DNA of 14,548 nucleotides from Sedimenticola_A endophacoides (GCA_003062345.1 PQCO01000150.1:1-14548), one strand, 5' to 3'; numbered from the stretch's first letter, positions 1 to 7,908 are shown. The notes: a model not told the origin generated them from the letters alone. Program-made: numbers and translations.

Positions 1-56
1 TACGGCGTGTCGGATGCGCTATTTGTATGCCCTACGTCACTCCCTATCGGTCGTAA

Positions 57-179
57 CTGCGGCCATACAACCGCGCCTACGCCTATCGGGGACTAACCGC
101 CTTCGCTTCGCTCTCCATGGCGGTTAGCGTCGGCAAGCCCGATGAAGCGGTACAACTGATTCTGGAGAGTGCGGCATGA
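57..179 (+). pseudogene. 3' tail of an upstream gene, TPR-like, possibly broken
   Basis: This open frame runs to a TGA that overlaps the ATG of the next gene (ATGA at 176-179), the usual sign of an upstream operon partner. Its end reads GKPDEAVQLILESAA, and earlier NRAYAYRG; together these resemble the two helices of a tetratricopeptide repeat. A hairpin-forming stretch (93-127) sits between the two halves and would add about 12 residues. An in-frame TAA at 54-56 closes the frame upstream, so either the gene is disrupted or the apparent coding is accidental. The rest lies outside the window. TPR identity is inference from a very short piece. Confidence 0.25.
93..127. repeat. Hairpin-forming inverted repeat, REP-like
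   Basis: Perfect 9-base arms, CTAACCGCC at 93-101 and GGCGGTTAG at 119-127, flank a 17-base loop containing CGCTTCGCTC. There is no T-tract, so it does not look like an intrinsic terminator. Its form fits a dispersed palindromic (REP-type) element. The motif CCTATCGG, 4 bases before the left arm, also occurs at 43-50, 39 bases upstream. Only one copy of the hairpin is visible here, so dispersal is inference. Confidence 0.45.
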
Positions 180-1531
180 AACAGCAGAGCAGCGTTTTCG
201 CCGAACAGAGCACCGCCGCCCTGCCAAAGGCGCGGGCACGCTATCTGGCCCAAGCGATTCAGCTTGAGGAGCGCTCGCCGAAGCGCGTCATCACCCTCGG
301 CGTGCTGACCACCATCTTCCTGCTCGGCTCGCTCATCGCCTGGGGCGGGCTGACCCGGGTGAGCGAGGTGGCCATCGCCGACGGCGAGGTGATCCCCGCC
401 GGGCTGATCGTCAACGTCCAGCACCTGGAGGGGGGGATCGTCAGCCGGCTCCACGTACGCAACGGCGACCGGGTGGGCGCGGGCGACCCGCTGGTCAGCT
501 TCGCCACCTCGGCCGCCGAATCGGAGCTGCGCCAGATGCTGGTGCGCCAGGGCGGACTCAAGCTCCAGGGCGAGCGTCTGCAGGCGCTGATCGAGCAGCG
601 CGAACCGGACTTCGGCCCCCTGGCCGCGGACCTCCCCGATCTGGCCGACAAACAGCGCACCATCTACCAGGCCCAGACCAACAGCCTCAAGAGCGAGCAG
701 GCGATCATCGACAGCCAGATCGAACAGCGCCGCTCGGAGCTGGCCAGCAGGCAGAACCAGGTCGCCTCCCTGCGTCGGGAGCTGGCGATCTATCAGGAGC
801 AGGTCGACATCCGCGAGGAGCTGGCGCGCAAGGGAACGGTATCACGCACCGAAATGCTGGCCTCGCGCTCGCGCCTGGCGGAATCCCAGAGCAGCCTGCG
901 CAAGGCGATCGACGATGTGGCGGTGGCCAAGACCGCCTTCGAGGAGAGCAAGCAGCGCCGGCTCGAACTGTTCGCCCGCACCAATCAGGAGATCGAGCTG
1001 GAAGCGGGCACCGTGGCCAACGAACTGGCCGAGGTGGAGAGCAGCCTGATCCGCCTGCGCGACCGGGTCACACGCCTTCAGGTGACCGCCCCGGTGGGTG
1101 GCATCGTGCAGGGGCTGGCGATCAGCAACATCAACCAGGTGGTGGCCCCCGGCCAGCTGATCACCCAACTGGTGCCGGTCCAGGACGAACTGATCATCGA
1201 AGCCAAGATCAAGCCCCAGGACATCGGCCATGTACATGTCGGGCAGAGCGCCAAGGTCAAGTTCACCAGCTATGACGCCTCGCGCTTCGGCTTTCTGTTG
1301 GGCGAGGTGCGGCAACTCTCCGCCTCCACCTACCTGGACCCTGAAAACAACCCCTACTACCGGGCTGAGATCCGCCTTGAGAAGGACTTTCTCGGCAACG
1401 ATCCGGGGCGCATGAAGATTCTCCCGGGGATGACCGTCACCGCCGACATCCGCACCGGAGAGAAGACCATCCTGGACTACCTGCTGCGACCGATCAGCCG
1501 CGGTTTCAGCAGCGCCTTTCGCGAGCGCTGA
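176..1531 (+). CDS. HlyD-family type I secretion periplasmic adaptor (membrane fusion protein)
   Basis: Inner-membrane-anchored adaptor that joins an ABC transporter to a TolC-type outer-membrane channel for export of unfolded proteins, often RTX proteins or adhesins. The 451-residue length is normal for the HlyD/PrtE/LapC group. A basic N-terminus is followed by one membrane segment at about residues 38-58. A biotinyl-lipoyl-like half-motif (VQHLEGGIVSRLHVRNGDRV) lies near residues 81-100, a long Glu/Gln/Arg-rich coiled-coil hairpin spans about 110-300, and the second lipoyl half plus beta-barrel begins at TAPVGGIVQG. The C-terminal RTGEKTILDYLLRPI is the family signature. The start is supported by GGAGAG at 164-169, six bases before ATG. 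It overlaps the upstream frame by four bases. The partner ABC transporter and the secreted substrate are not in the window, so the cargo is unknown. Confidence 0.93.
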   Translation: MKQQSSVFAEQSTAALPKARARYLAQAIQLEERSPKRVITLGVLTTIFLLGSLIAWGGLTRVSEVAIADGEVIPAGLIVNVQHLEGGIVSRLHVRNGDRVGAGDPLVSFATSAAESELRQMLVRQGGLKLQGERLQALIEQREPDFGPLAADLPDLADKQRTIYQAQTNSLKSEQAIIDSQIEQRRSELASRQNQVASLRRELAIYQEQVDIREELARKGTVSRTEMLASRSRLAESQSSLRKAIDDVAVAKTAFEESKQRRLELFARTNQEIELEAGTVANELAEVESSLIRLRDRVTRLQVTAPVGGIVQGLAISNINQVVAPGQLITQLVPVQDELIIEAKIKPQDIGHVHVGQSAKVKFTSYDASRFGFLLGEVRQLSASTYLDPENNPYYRAEIRLEKDFLGNDPGRMKILPGMTVTADIRTGEKTILDYLLRPISRGFSSAFRER

Positions 1532-1808
1532 GCGGCCGCCTGAGGCAGATCAAAGGAATGCGCGACAGGACTTGCGACGGCGTGTGTTTCGTCAATACTT
1601 GCAGGGAGTCCGGTTACTTTCCGCGCGTTACGTGGGAAAACGCGCCAACGAGCGGAAAACACTGCGTAGAACGCGGCAACAGCGAAAGATGCCTCCGGTT
1701 TTTTAAACGACAACAGCGATACGTTCGAATCACTCATAACCACGGAGAGATCCAGGCCCGACACGATGCGCCTGAGTTTGTATACCACCACCAACATGGA
1801 CGAGCGAA
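1532..1808. other. Intergenic region before the hox operon
   Basis: 277 bases, visibly less GC-rich than the flanking genes, and presumably containing the hox promoter. I see a 7-bp stem at 1623-1629/1639-1645 (GCGCGTT/AACGCGC, 9-base loop) without a T-tract, and a T6 run near 1700 with no convincing stem before it. There is no sigma-54 pattern (TGGCAC-N5-TTGC) and no clear -35/-10 pair. A 22-codon frame at 1766-1834 (start MRLSLYTTTN) runs into hoxF but has no well-placed ribosome-binding site. Confidence 0.5.
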
Positions 1809-3605
1809 ATGGCTTCGACACCCCAGGCCCATGAGGCGGTCACCCGGGATCAGCTGGCGCAATGGAGCCACGACCCCGCCAATCTGCTGCAGATCCTGAT
1901 CGGCATCCAGCAGCGCTTCTCCCATATCCCCGCCCCTATCGTCACTGCCCTCGGTGATGCCCTCGGCCTGAGCCCGGCGCATATCGAAGGGGTGATCGGC
2001 TTCTACAGCTTTCTGCACAGCACCCCCCAGGGGCGCTTCCAGCTCCTGTTCAGCGATAACATCGTGGACCGGATGCTCGGCTCCAGGGCGCTGGCCGCCC
2101 GCCTCGCCGCGCGGCTCGGGGTCGAGATCGGCGCCCCCTCGGAGCGGGTCGGCATCGGCTTCACCTCCTGTACCGGGATGGGCGACCAGGGCCCGGCGGC
2201 ACTGGTCAACGGCCTGGCCCTGACCCGCCTCGACGAAGGACGTATCGACCGGATCGCGCAACAGATCAGCGATGGGACAGCGCTGAGCGACTGGCCCGCC
2301 GAACTGTTCCGGGTGGAGGATAATGTCCGGCGCCGCGACCGCCTCCTCGACACCCCGTATGAACCTGGAGCCGCGTTGCGCGCCATGTCGCGCGCCGGGG
2401 CTGACGGAGTGCTCGACGAGCTGGCGCGCAGCGGCCTCAAAGGGCGCGGCGGCGCCGGTTTCGCCACCCACCTGAAATGGCGCCTGTGCCGCGATGCCCC
2501 GGGGGCTGAACACATCGTGGTGTGCAACGCCGACGAGGGCGAACCGGGCACCTTCAAGGATCGCCTGCTGCTCCAGCGCCACGCCGGACAGCTGATCGAG
2601 GGGATGACCCTGTGCGCCGCCGTCATCGGCGCCCGCCGCGGCCTCCTCTACCTGCGCGGCGAATACCGCTGCCTGCTCGACGGGCTGCGAGAGGCGCTGC
2701 ACCGGCGGCGCGAGGCCGGACTGCTGGGCGGGACGATCCTCGGCCAGGCCGGATTCGACTTCGACATCCGCATACACCTGGGCGCCGGGGCCTATATCTG
2801 CGGCGAGGAGTCGGCCCTGATCGAGTCCCTGGAGGGCAAACGCGGTATCCCGCGCAGCCGCCCCCCGTTTCCGGTCAGCCACGGCTATCTCGGCCACCCG
2901 ACCGTGGTCAACAACGTCGAGACCTTCGTGGCGGCAGCGATGATCGCACAGCAGGGGGCCGACTGGTTCCTGGAATCGGGCACCAAAGACTCCCCGGGCA
3001 CCAAGCTGCTGAGCGTCTCCGGCGACTGCCCCCGCCCCGGCATCTACGAATACCCCTTCGGCACCCCTATTGAGCGCGTCCTGGCTGACTGCGGCGCCGA
3101 GGATACCCAGGCGGTGCAGGTGGCCGGCGCGGCCGGTACCTGCGTACCGCCGAGGGAGTTCGGACGCCGCATCGCCTTCGAGGAGATCCCCACCGGCGGC
3201 TCGTTCATGATCTTCAACCGCGGGCGCAACCTGCTCGACGCGATACACAACTTCAGCGGCTTCTTCGCCCACGAGAGCTGCGGCTTCTGCACCCCCTGCC
3301 GGGTCGGCACCACCCTGCTGCACAACCGCTTGGGCAAGGTCCTGGAGCGCAACGCCACCCGCGAGGACATCACGACCCTGCGCCGTCTCGCCGACCTGCT
3401 GCGCGGCACCAGTCACTGCGGCTTGGGACAGAGCGCTCCCAACGCCCTGCTCTCCCTGCTGGAGAAGTTTCCCGGCACCTTTATCGGCCACCTGCGCTCG
3501 ACCAGCTTCGAGCCGGCATTCGACCTCGACGCCGCCCTGGAGGAGGCGCGGCAGCTGGCCCGGCGCGATGACCCAGGCGCCCATCTGGAAGGAGGCGGTG
3601 TATGA
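1809..3605 (+). CDS. hoxF: NAD-reducing hydrogenase diaphorase subunit HoxF (FMN, NAD(H) site)
   Basis: Cytoplasmic flavoprotein of the soluble [NiFe]-hydrogenase that exchanges electrons between FMN and NAD+/NADH. At 598 residues it matches HoxF proteins, which fuse a NuoE-like N-terminal domain (about 1-165) to a NuoF-like body. Visible: GLKGRGGAGF (209-218) and CNADEGEPGTFKDR (239-252) of the NADH/FMN site; GAGAYICGEESALIES (325-340) of the FMN site; and ESCGFCTPCRVG plus TSHCGLG, giving the [4Fe-4S] ligands C491, C494, C497 and C537. The NuoE-like part has a single cysteine (C121), so it cannot hold a standard four-cysteine [2Fe-2S] cluster. No alternative in-frame start exists between the stop at 1773-1775 and the ATG; the ribosome-binding site is weak. 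First gene of the hox operon, overlapping hoxU by ATGA. A standalone complex I NuoF is unlikely given the neighbours. Confidence 0.96.
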   Translation: MASTPQAHEAVTRDQLAQWSHDPANLLQILIGIQQRFSHIPAPIVTALGDALGLSPAHIEGVIGFYSFLHSTPQGRFQLLFSDNIVDRMLGSRALAARLAARLGVEIGAPSERVGIGFTSCTGMGDQGPAALVNGLALTRLDEGRIDRIAQQISDGTALSDWPAELFRVEDNVRRRDRLLDTPYEPGAALRAMSRAGADGVLDELARSGLKGRGGAGFATHLKWRLCRDAPGAEHIVVCNADEGEPGTFKDRLLLQRHAGQLIEGMTLCAAVIGARRGLLYLRGEYRCLLDGLREALHRRREAGLLGGTILGQAGFDFDIRIHLGAGAYICGEESALIESLEGKRGIPRSRPPFPVSHGYLGHPTVVNNVETFVAAAMIAQQGADWFLESGTKDSPGTKLLSVSGDCPRPGIYEYPFGTPIERVLADCGAEDTQAVQVAGAAGTCVPPREFGRRIAFEEIPTGGSFMIFNRGRNLLDAIHNFSGFFAHESCGFCTPCRVGTTLLHNRLGKVLERNATREDITTLRRLADLLRGTSHCGLGQSAPNALLSLLEKFPGTFIGHLRSTSFEPAFDLDAALEEARQLARRDDPGAHLEGGGV

Positions 3606-4324
3606 GCAACCGGCTGAAGATCGACGGCCTGGAGATCGGATTCGAGCCCGGCCAGAGTGTCATGGATGCGGCCCTGGCGGCCGGGGTCTACATCCCCCAC
3701 CTCTGCCACAATCCCGAGTTCCGGCCCCACGGCAGTTGTCGGCTCTGCGTTGTCGAATGCAACGGACGCCCCCTCTCCGCCTGCACCACCCCGGCGATCG
3801 ACGGCATGGAAGTGACCAACCTCACCGAGCCGCTTCAGGCCCAGCGCCGCATCCTGCTGCAACTGCTGTTCGTGGAGGGCAATCACGTCTGTCCCGGCTG
3901 CGAAAAGAGCGGCGCCTGTCAGCTACAGGCGGTGGCCTACTTCTGCGGCATGCTGGCCCCGGAGCTGACCCACTTCTACCCCCGGCGCCAGGTAGACGCG
4001 TCACACCCGCGGGTGGTCATCGACTTCAACCGCTGCATCCTCTGCGAACTGTGCGTCAGGGCCAGCCGCGACGTCGACGGCAAAGACGTCTTCGCGCTCA
4101 GTGGCCGGGGCCTGGGGGCGCACATCACCATCAACGCCCCCAGCGGCCGCCTCGGCGACAGCGCCTTCAGCACCGACGACAAGGCGGCGCACGTCTGTCC
4201 GGTGGGTGCGATCCTGCCCAAGCACCGGGGCTACGAGATACCCATCGGCGAACGCCTCTACGATCAACAGCCCATCAGCCAGGTCGGCGATGCGGCGGCG
4301 CACGAGGAGAAGGGCCATGAGTGA
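3602..4324 (+). CDS. hoxU: NAD-reducing hydrogenase iron-sulfur subunit HoxU
   Basis: Electron-wiring subunit of the diaphorase half, homologous to the N-terminus of NuoG, carrying electrons between HoxY and HoxF. 240 residues, normal for HoxU. Ligand sets in order: plant-type [2Fe-2S] C35, C46, C49 and C61 (GSCRLCVVECNG); His-Cys3 [4Fe-4S] H95, C97, C100 and C106 (GNHVCPGCEKSGAC); and a further [4Fe-4S] at C145, C148, C151 (NRCILCELC) with C199 (HVCPVGAI). The second four-cysteine half of a ferredoxin-type 2x[4Fe-4S] domain is absent, as in HoxU proteins generally. AAGGAGG at 3589-3595, six bases before ATG, is the strongest ribosome-binding site in the operon. It overlaps hoxF by 4 bases and hoxY by 8. 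Confidence 0.96.
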   Translation: MSNRLKIDGLEIGFEPGQSVMDAALAAGVYIPHLCHNPEFRPHGSCRLCVVECNGRPLSACTTPAIDGMEVTNLTEPLQAQRRILLQLLFVEGNHVCPGCEKSGACQLQAVAYFCGMLAPELTHFYPRRQVDASHPRVVIDFNRCILCELCVRASRDVDGKDVFALSGRGLGAHITINAPSGRLGDSAFSTDDKAAHVCPVGAILPKHRGYEIPIGERLYDQQPISQVGDAAAHEEKGHE

Positions 4325-4856
4325 CCGGATCAAGGTGGCCACCACCTCGCTGGCCGGCTGTTTCGGCTGCCACATGTCGCTGCTCGACATCGACGAACGA
4401 CTGATCGACCTGCTGGAGCTGGTGGCGTTCGACCGCACCCCGCTCACCGACATCAAGGCCCTCGGCGAATGCGACCTGGGCATCATCGAGGGCGGCGTCT
4501 GCAACGCGGAGAACGTCGAGGTACTGAAGGCGTTCCGCCGCCACTGCCGGGTACTGGTGGCGATCGGCGCCTGCTCCATCAACGGCGGCATACCGGCGAT
4601 GCGCAACCAGTACACCCTCACCGAATGTCTCGACGAATCCTACCTGCACGGGGTGGGCGTGGAGGACGCGCAGATCCCCAGTGACCCCGAGCTGCCGCTG
4701 CTGCTGAACAAGGTGCACCCGCTACACGAGGTGGTGAAGGTGGACTATTTCCTCCCCGGCTGCCCGCCCTCGGCCGACACCATCTGGACCTTCCTGAACG
4801 AGCTGCTCTCGGGACAACCGATCCACTTCGCATACCGGCAAATTCACTATGACTGA
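4317..4856 (+). CDS. hoxY: NAD-reducing [NiFe]-hydrogenase small subunit HoxY
   Basis: Small subunit of the hydrogenase module; it carries the [4Fe-4S] cluster next to the NiFe site in HoxH and passes electrons to HoxU. 179 residues, the short cytoplasmic type with no Tat signal peptide. Cluster ligands appear as AGCFGCHMSLLD (C15, C18), GACSINGG (C86) and FLPGCPPSAD (C149). The early GCxGCHMSLLD resembles both cyanobacterial and Cupriavidus HoxY. The ATG at 4317 is preceded by GAGGAGAAGG and starts inside the hoxU stop region (ATGAGTGA overlap). The stop overlaps the hoxH start by 8 bases, consistent with translational coupling and equal subunit amounts. Confidence 0.96.
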   Translation: MSDRIKVATTSLAGCFGCHMSLLDIDERLIDLLELVAFDRTPLTDIKALGECDLGIIEGGVCNAENVEVLKAFRRHCRVLVAIGACSINGGIPAMRNQYTLTECLDESYLHGVGVEDAQIPSDPELPLLLNKVHPLHEVVKVDYFLPGCPPSADTIWTFLNELLSGQPIHFAYRQIHYD

Positions 4857-6351
4857 CAGCATCGACAGACTGGAGACGGCCCCCAACCCCGAAGGGCTGC
4901 GCCGGGTCGCCATCGAACCCCTGACCCGGGTGGAGGGGCACGGCAAGGTGAGCCTGTTGCTGGACGAGCGCAACCGGGTGGCCCAGGCGCGCCTGCACAT
5001 CGTCGAATTCCGGGGTTTCGAAAAATTCATCCAGGGACGCCCCTACTGGGAGCTTCCGGTGCTGGTGCAGCGCCTGTGCGGCATCTGCCCGGTCAGCCAC
5101 CACCTGGCCGCCGCCAAGGCGGTGGATCAGCTGGTCGGCGTCACCGGGCTGAGCCCTACAGCCGAGAAGGTGCGCCGCCTGATGCACCATGGCCAGATCC
5201 TGCAATCCCACGCCCTGCACTTCTTCCACCTCGCCTCCCCCGACCTGCTGTTCGGCTACGACGCGGCGGTGGCCCGGCGCAACATCGTCGGCGTGCTGAA
5301 CGAACATCCGGAGCTGGCGAAACAGGGGGTGCTGCTGCGCAAATACGGACAGGAGGTGATCCGCCTCACCGCCGGCAAACGGGTGCACGGCACCGGCGCC
5401 ATCCCCGGAGGCGTCAACAAATCCCTCCGTAGAGAAGAGATCGATTATCTCAAGCGGGACATCGCCCGGATGGTCGAGTGGAGCCGGGGCGCGCTCGACC
5501 TGGCCAGGCGGCTGTTCATGGCGGATGTGGAGCACAGCCGCCGCTTCGCCCGTATCGAGACCAACCTGCTCAGCCTGTGCCGCGACGACGGCGCCCTCGA
5601 ACTCTACCACGGCGGACTGCGGGCCAGGCGCCCCGACGGCGGCATCCACTTCGACCAGGTCGATTACCGCGACTACGAGACCCATATCCGGGAGCAGGTA
5701 AAGAGCTGGAGCTACATGAAGTTCCCCTACATCAGCGACCTGGGCCCCAACGAGGGGGCCTACCGGGTGGGTCCCCTGGCACGCATCAACAACTGCGACT
5801 TCATCGACACGCCGCTGGCCGAGGCCGGGCGGCAGGCATTTCGCGCCTTCGCCGGCGACACCCCGCTGCACTCCACCCTCGCCTACCACTGGGCGCGAAT
5901 GATCGAAATGCTCTATTGCGCCGAATCGATCGCCCGGCTGCTCGACGACCCGGACCTGAGCGGCGACGAACGTGTGCGCCGCGGCCACATGCAGAATAAG
6001 GGGATCGGCGTGATCGAGGCGCCCCGGGGCACGCTGTTCCACCATTACGAGATCGACGATGAGGGGCTGGTAACCCGGGCCAACCTGATTGTATCCACCA
6101 CCAACAACAACCGGGCGATGAACCAGTCGATCCGCCGGGTGGCCGCCGACCTGTTCGACGGCCGGGAGCTGACCGAGCCGATGCTCAATCAGATCGAAGT
6201 GGCGATCCGCGCCTACGACCCCTGCCTCTCCTGCGCCACCCACGCCCTGGGACGGATGCCCCTGGAGGTGGAGCTGATCGATACCGGAGGCAACCGCCTC
6301 GCCCGCCTCCGCCGGGATGGCAACGGCACAATCCGCGGCGGCGATGACTGA
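4849..6351 (+). CDS. hoxH: NAD-reducing [NiFe]-hydrogenase large subunit HoxH (precursor)
   Basis: Catalytic subunit holding the Ni-Fe centre where H2 is split or formed. 500 residues. The N-terminal ligand pair is C77 and C80 (RLCGICPVSHH), after TRVEGHGKV (26-34); the C-terminal pair is C459 and C462 (DPCLSCATH). Known large subunits are cleaved after the His of this motif once nickel is inserted. That would remove the last 35 residues, beginning ALGRMPLEVE, and leave 465. The Cupriavidus HoxH extension I recall is about 24 residues, so this one is somewhat long; its final bases overlap the hoxW start (ATGACTGA). There is no clear ribosome-binding site, so translation probably depends on coupling to hoxY. 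All four NiFe cysteines are present, so it should be active. Confidence 0.97.
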   Translation: MTDSIDRLETAPNPEGLRRVAIEPLTRVEGHGKVSLLLDERNRVAQARLHIVEFRGFEKFIQGRPYWELPVLVQRLCGICPVSHHLAAAKAVDQLVGVTGLSPTAEKVRRLMHHGQILQSHALHFFHLASPDLLFGYDAAVARRNIVGVLNEHPELAKQGVLLRKYGQEVIRLTAGKRVHGTGAIPGGVNKSLRREEIDYLKRDIARMVEWSRGALDLARRLFMADVEHSRRFARIETNLLSLCRDDGALELYHGGLRARRPDGGIHFDQVDYRDYETHIREQVKSWSYMKFPYISDLGPNEGAYRVGPLARINNCDFIDTPLAEAGRQAFRAFAGDTPLHSTLAYHWARMIEMLYCAESIARLLDDPDLSGDERVRRGHMQNKGIGVIEAPRGTLFHHYEIDDEGLVTRANLIVSTTNNNRAMNQSIRRVAADLFDGRELTEPMLNQIEVAIRAYDPCLSCATHALGRMPLEVELIDTGGNRLARLRRDGNGTIRGGDD

Positions 6352-6802
6352 GCCGCGGCCGCTGCTGATCATCGGCTACGGCAACCCCTCCCGTGGCGAC
6401 GACGCCCTGGGCCCCCGGCTGATCGACTGGCTGGAACGCGATACCAGCCTGCCGGACGGCTACGACACCCTGACCGACTTTCAGCTGCAGATCGAGCACG
6501 CCCTGGACCTGCGGGGACGCCGACGGGTGCTGTTCATCGACGCCAGCCTGAACGCCCCCGCACCCTGCCGGCTGACCCCCCTCGCGGCGCGCCGCGACCC
6601 AAGCTACACCAGCCACGCCCTGAGCCCGGAGGCGCTGCTCGATGTCTATCGCCAGGTCTGTCCCGAGCCGCCGCCCGCCTGCCAGCTGCTGGCGGTCAGG
6701 GGCTACCGCTTCGAACTGGGCGAGGCGCTGAGCCCCCAGGCGGAGGCCAACGCCGAGGCGGCGAAGACGCTGATCCGGCGGCTGTTGCGCGATGCGGACT
6801 AG
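6344..6802 (+). CDS. hoxW: HoxW, hydrogenase maturation endopeptidase for HoxH
   Basis: Nickel-checking protease of the HycI/HupD/HoxW family that removes the HoxH C-terminal tail as the last maturation step. Starting at ATG 6344 gives 152 residues beginning MTEPRPLLIIGYGNPSRGDD. A longer in-frame start at 6317 would add nine residues deep inside hoxH; I prefer 6344 because it reproduces the ATGANTGA overlap seen at the other hox junctions and puts the GxGNxxxxDD motif (11-20) near the N-terminus, as in the family. FIDAS (64-68) and SHALSP (90-95, H91) match the other conserved acidic and histidine positions. The ribosome-binding site is weak, implying coupling to hoxH. The TAG stop shares CTAG with the stop of the convergent gene. 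Confidence 0.92.
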   Translation: MTEPRPLLIIGYGNPSRGDDALGPRLIDWLERDTSLPDGYDTLTDFQLQIEHALDLRGRRRVLFIDASLNAPAPCRLTPLAARRDPSYTSHALSPEALLDVYRQVCPEPPPACQLLAVRGYRFELGEALSPQAEANAEAAKTLIRRLLRDAD

Positions 6803-7908
6803 GGGAGCGGCTCCAGGCGCGCCAGCCGGCCGTCGATGGCGTCACTCAGCAGATAGAGGTAACCATCCGGCCCCTCCCGCACATCGCGGATCCGACCCAG
6901 CACCCCCTGCAACAGGCGCTCCTCTGCAACCACCCGGTCACCTTCGAGTTCCAGGCGCACCAGTAGCTGAAATTTCAACGAACCGACGAACAGGTCGCCG
7001 CGCCACTGCGGAAAGCGCTCCCCCTGATAGAAGGCCATGCCCGAGGGGGCGATGGAGGGGACCCAGTAGTAGAGCGGCGGCTCGATGCCCGGTTTTTCGC
7101 TCCCCTCGCCCACCGGGATGCCGCTCCCGTACTCAGTGCCATGGGAGACCACCGGCCAGCCGTAGTTGGCGCCGGAGCGCAGCCGGTTGATCTCATCCCC
7201 GCCCTGGGGACCGTGCTCGTGTATCCATATCCGGCCGCTGCGCGGCTCCAGCGCCGCCCCCTGGGCGTTGCGGTGGCCATAGCTGAAGATCGCCCCGCGC
7301 GCGCCCGGCAGGTCAACGAACGGATTGTCGCGGGGAATGCGCCCATCGTCGTGCAGGCGGATCACCGATCCGGCATCATCCCCCAGATCCTGGGCGCGCC
7401 GCCGCTCGCCCCGGTCCCCGAGGGTGATGTAGAGGTCGCCCGCACGGTCAAACACCAGGCGCGAGCCGAAGTGCGCCCCCGTGCCGCTCTTCGGCAGCAG
7501 CCGGAACAGCCGCTGCCAGTCGACCAGGCGCCGCCCCTGGAGCCGCCCGCGCCCCACCTCGGTGCCCACCCCGTCGCGGCCGCCCGCCACGTAGGAGAGA
7601 TAGATCCAGCCGTTCTCCCGGTAGGCGGGATGCAGGACCACATCGAGCAGCCCACCCTGACCGTAAGCGGCAATCTCGGGCAGCCCCCCCACCGGCTCGG
7701 CCAGCAGCCGTCCGTTTTCGATCAGGCGCAGGCGCCCCGGACGCTCCGTCACCAGCATTCGCCCATCGGGCAGAAACGCCATCCCCCAGGGGTGCGCCAA
7801 CCCCTCTGCCAGGGTCACCACCCTGAACCCCTGGGCACCCGCCACGCCCGGCACCAGCAGCGCCAGGCTCAGCAGGGCCATCCAAAGCGATCGGCAACGT
7901 GTCGGCAT
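6799..7908 (-). CDS. PQQ-dependent aldose sugar dehydrogenase, exported
   Basis: Soluble periplasmic quinoprotein expected to oxidise aldose sugars to lactones using pyrroloquinoline quinone (Asd/YliI and soluble glucose dehydrogenase family). 369 residues, close to E. coli YliI. The N-terminus has basic residues, a hydrophobic stretch and a likely signal-peptidase site near VAGAQG (residues 22-27). Six-bladed beta-propeller motifs follow: LAHPWGMAFLPDGRMLVTER (38-56), YGQGGLLDVVLHP (82-94), GAHFGSRLVFDRAGDLYITL (144-163, H146 the likely catalytic base), YGHRNAQG (210-217) and EHGPQGGDEIN (231-241). AGGAGGTG at 7913-7920 is a near-ideal ribosome-binding site. It is monocistronic and convergent with hoxW. 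PQQ synthesis genes are not in the window, so the cofactor source and true substrate are unknown. Confidence 0.9.
   Translation of the reverse strand: MPTRCRSLWMALLSLALLVPGVAGAQGFRVVTLAEGLAHPWGMAFLPDGRMLVTERPGRLRLIENGRLLAEPVGGLPEIAAYGQGGLLDVVLHPAYRENGWIYLSYVAGGRDGVGTEVGRGRLQGRRLVDWQRLFRLLPKSGTGAHFGSRLVFDRAGDLYITLGDRGERRRAQDLGDDAGSVIRLHDDGRIPRDNPFVDLPGARGAIFSYGHRNAQGAALEPRSGRIWIHEHGPQGGDEINRLRSGANYGWPVVSHGTEYGSGIPVGEGSEKPGIEPPLYYWVPSIAPSGMAFYQGERFPQWRGDLFVGSLKFQLLVRLELEGDRVVAEERLLQGVLGRIRDVREGPDGYLYLLSDAIDGRLARLEPLP

Noticed and set aside
1690..1706. Intrinsic terminator after the HlyD gene (T6 run)
   Set aside because: No GC-rich stem pairs immediately before the T-run.
1558..1899. 113-codon frame between the HlyD gene and hoxF
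   Set aside because: Runs far into hoxF in another frame, lacks a ribosome-binding site and recognisable content, and the intergenic part is not codon-biased like real genes.
1734..3584. 616-codon open frame antisense to hoxF
   Set aside because: Mirror frame from high GC at third codon positions; the composition is Ala/Gly/Gln/Asp-rich with no motif, while the sense frame is unambiguously HoxF.
4618..6372. 584-codon open frame antisense to hoxY and hoxH
   Set aside because: Same GC mirror effect; sense strand carries all NiFe ligand motifs.
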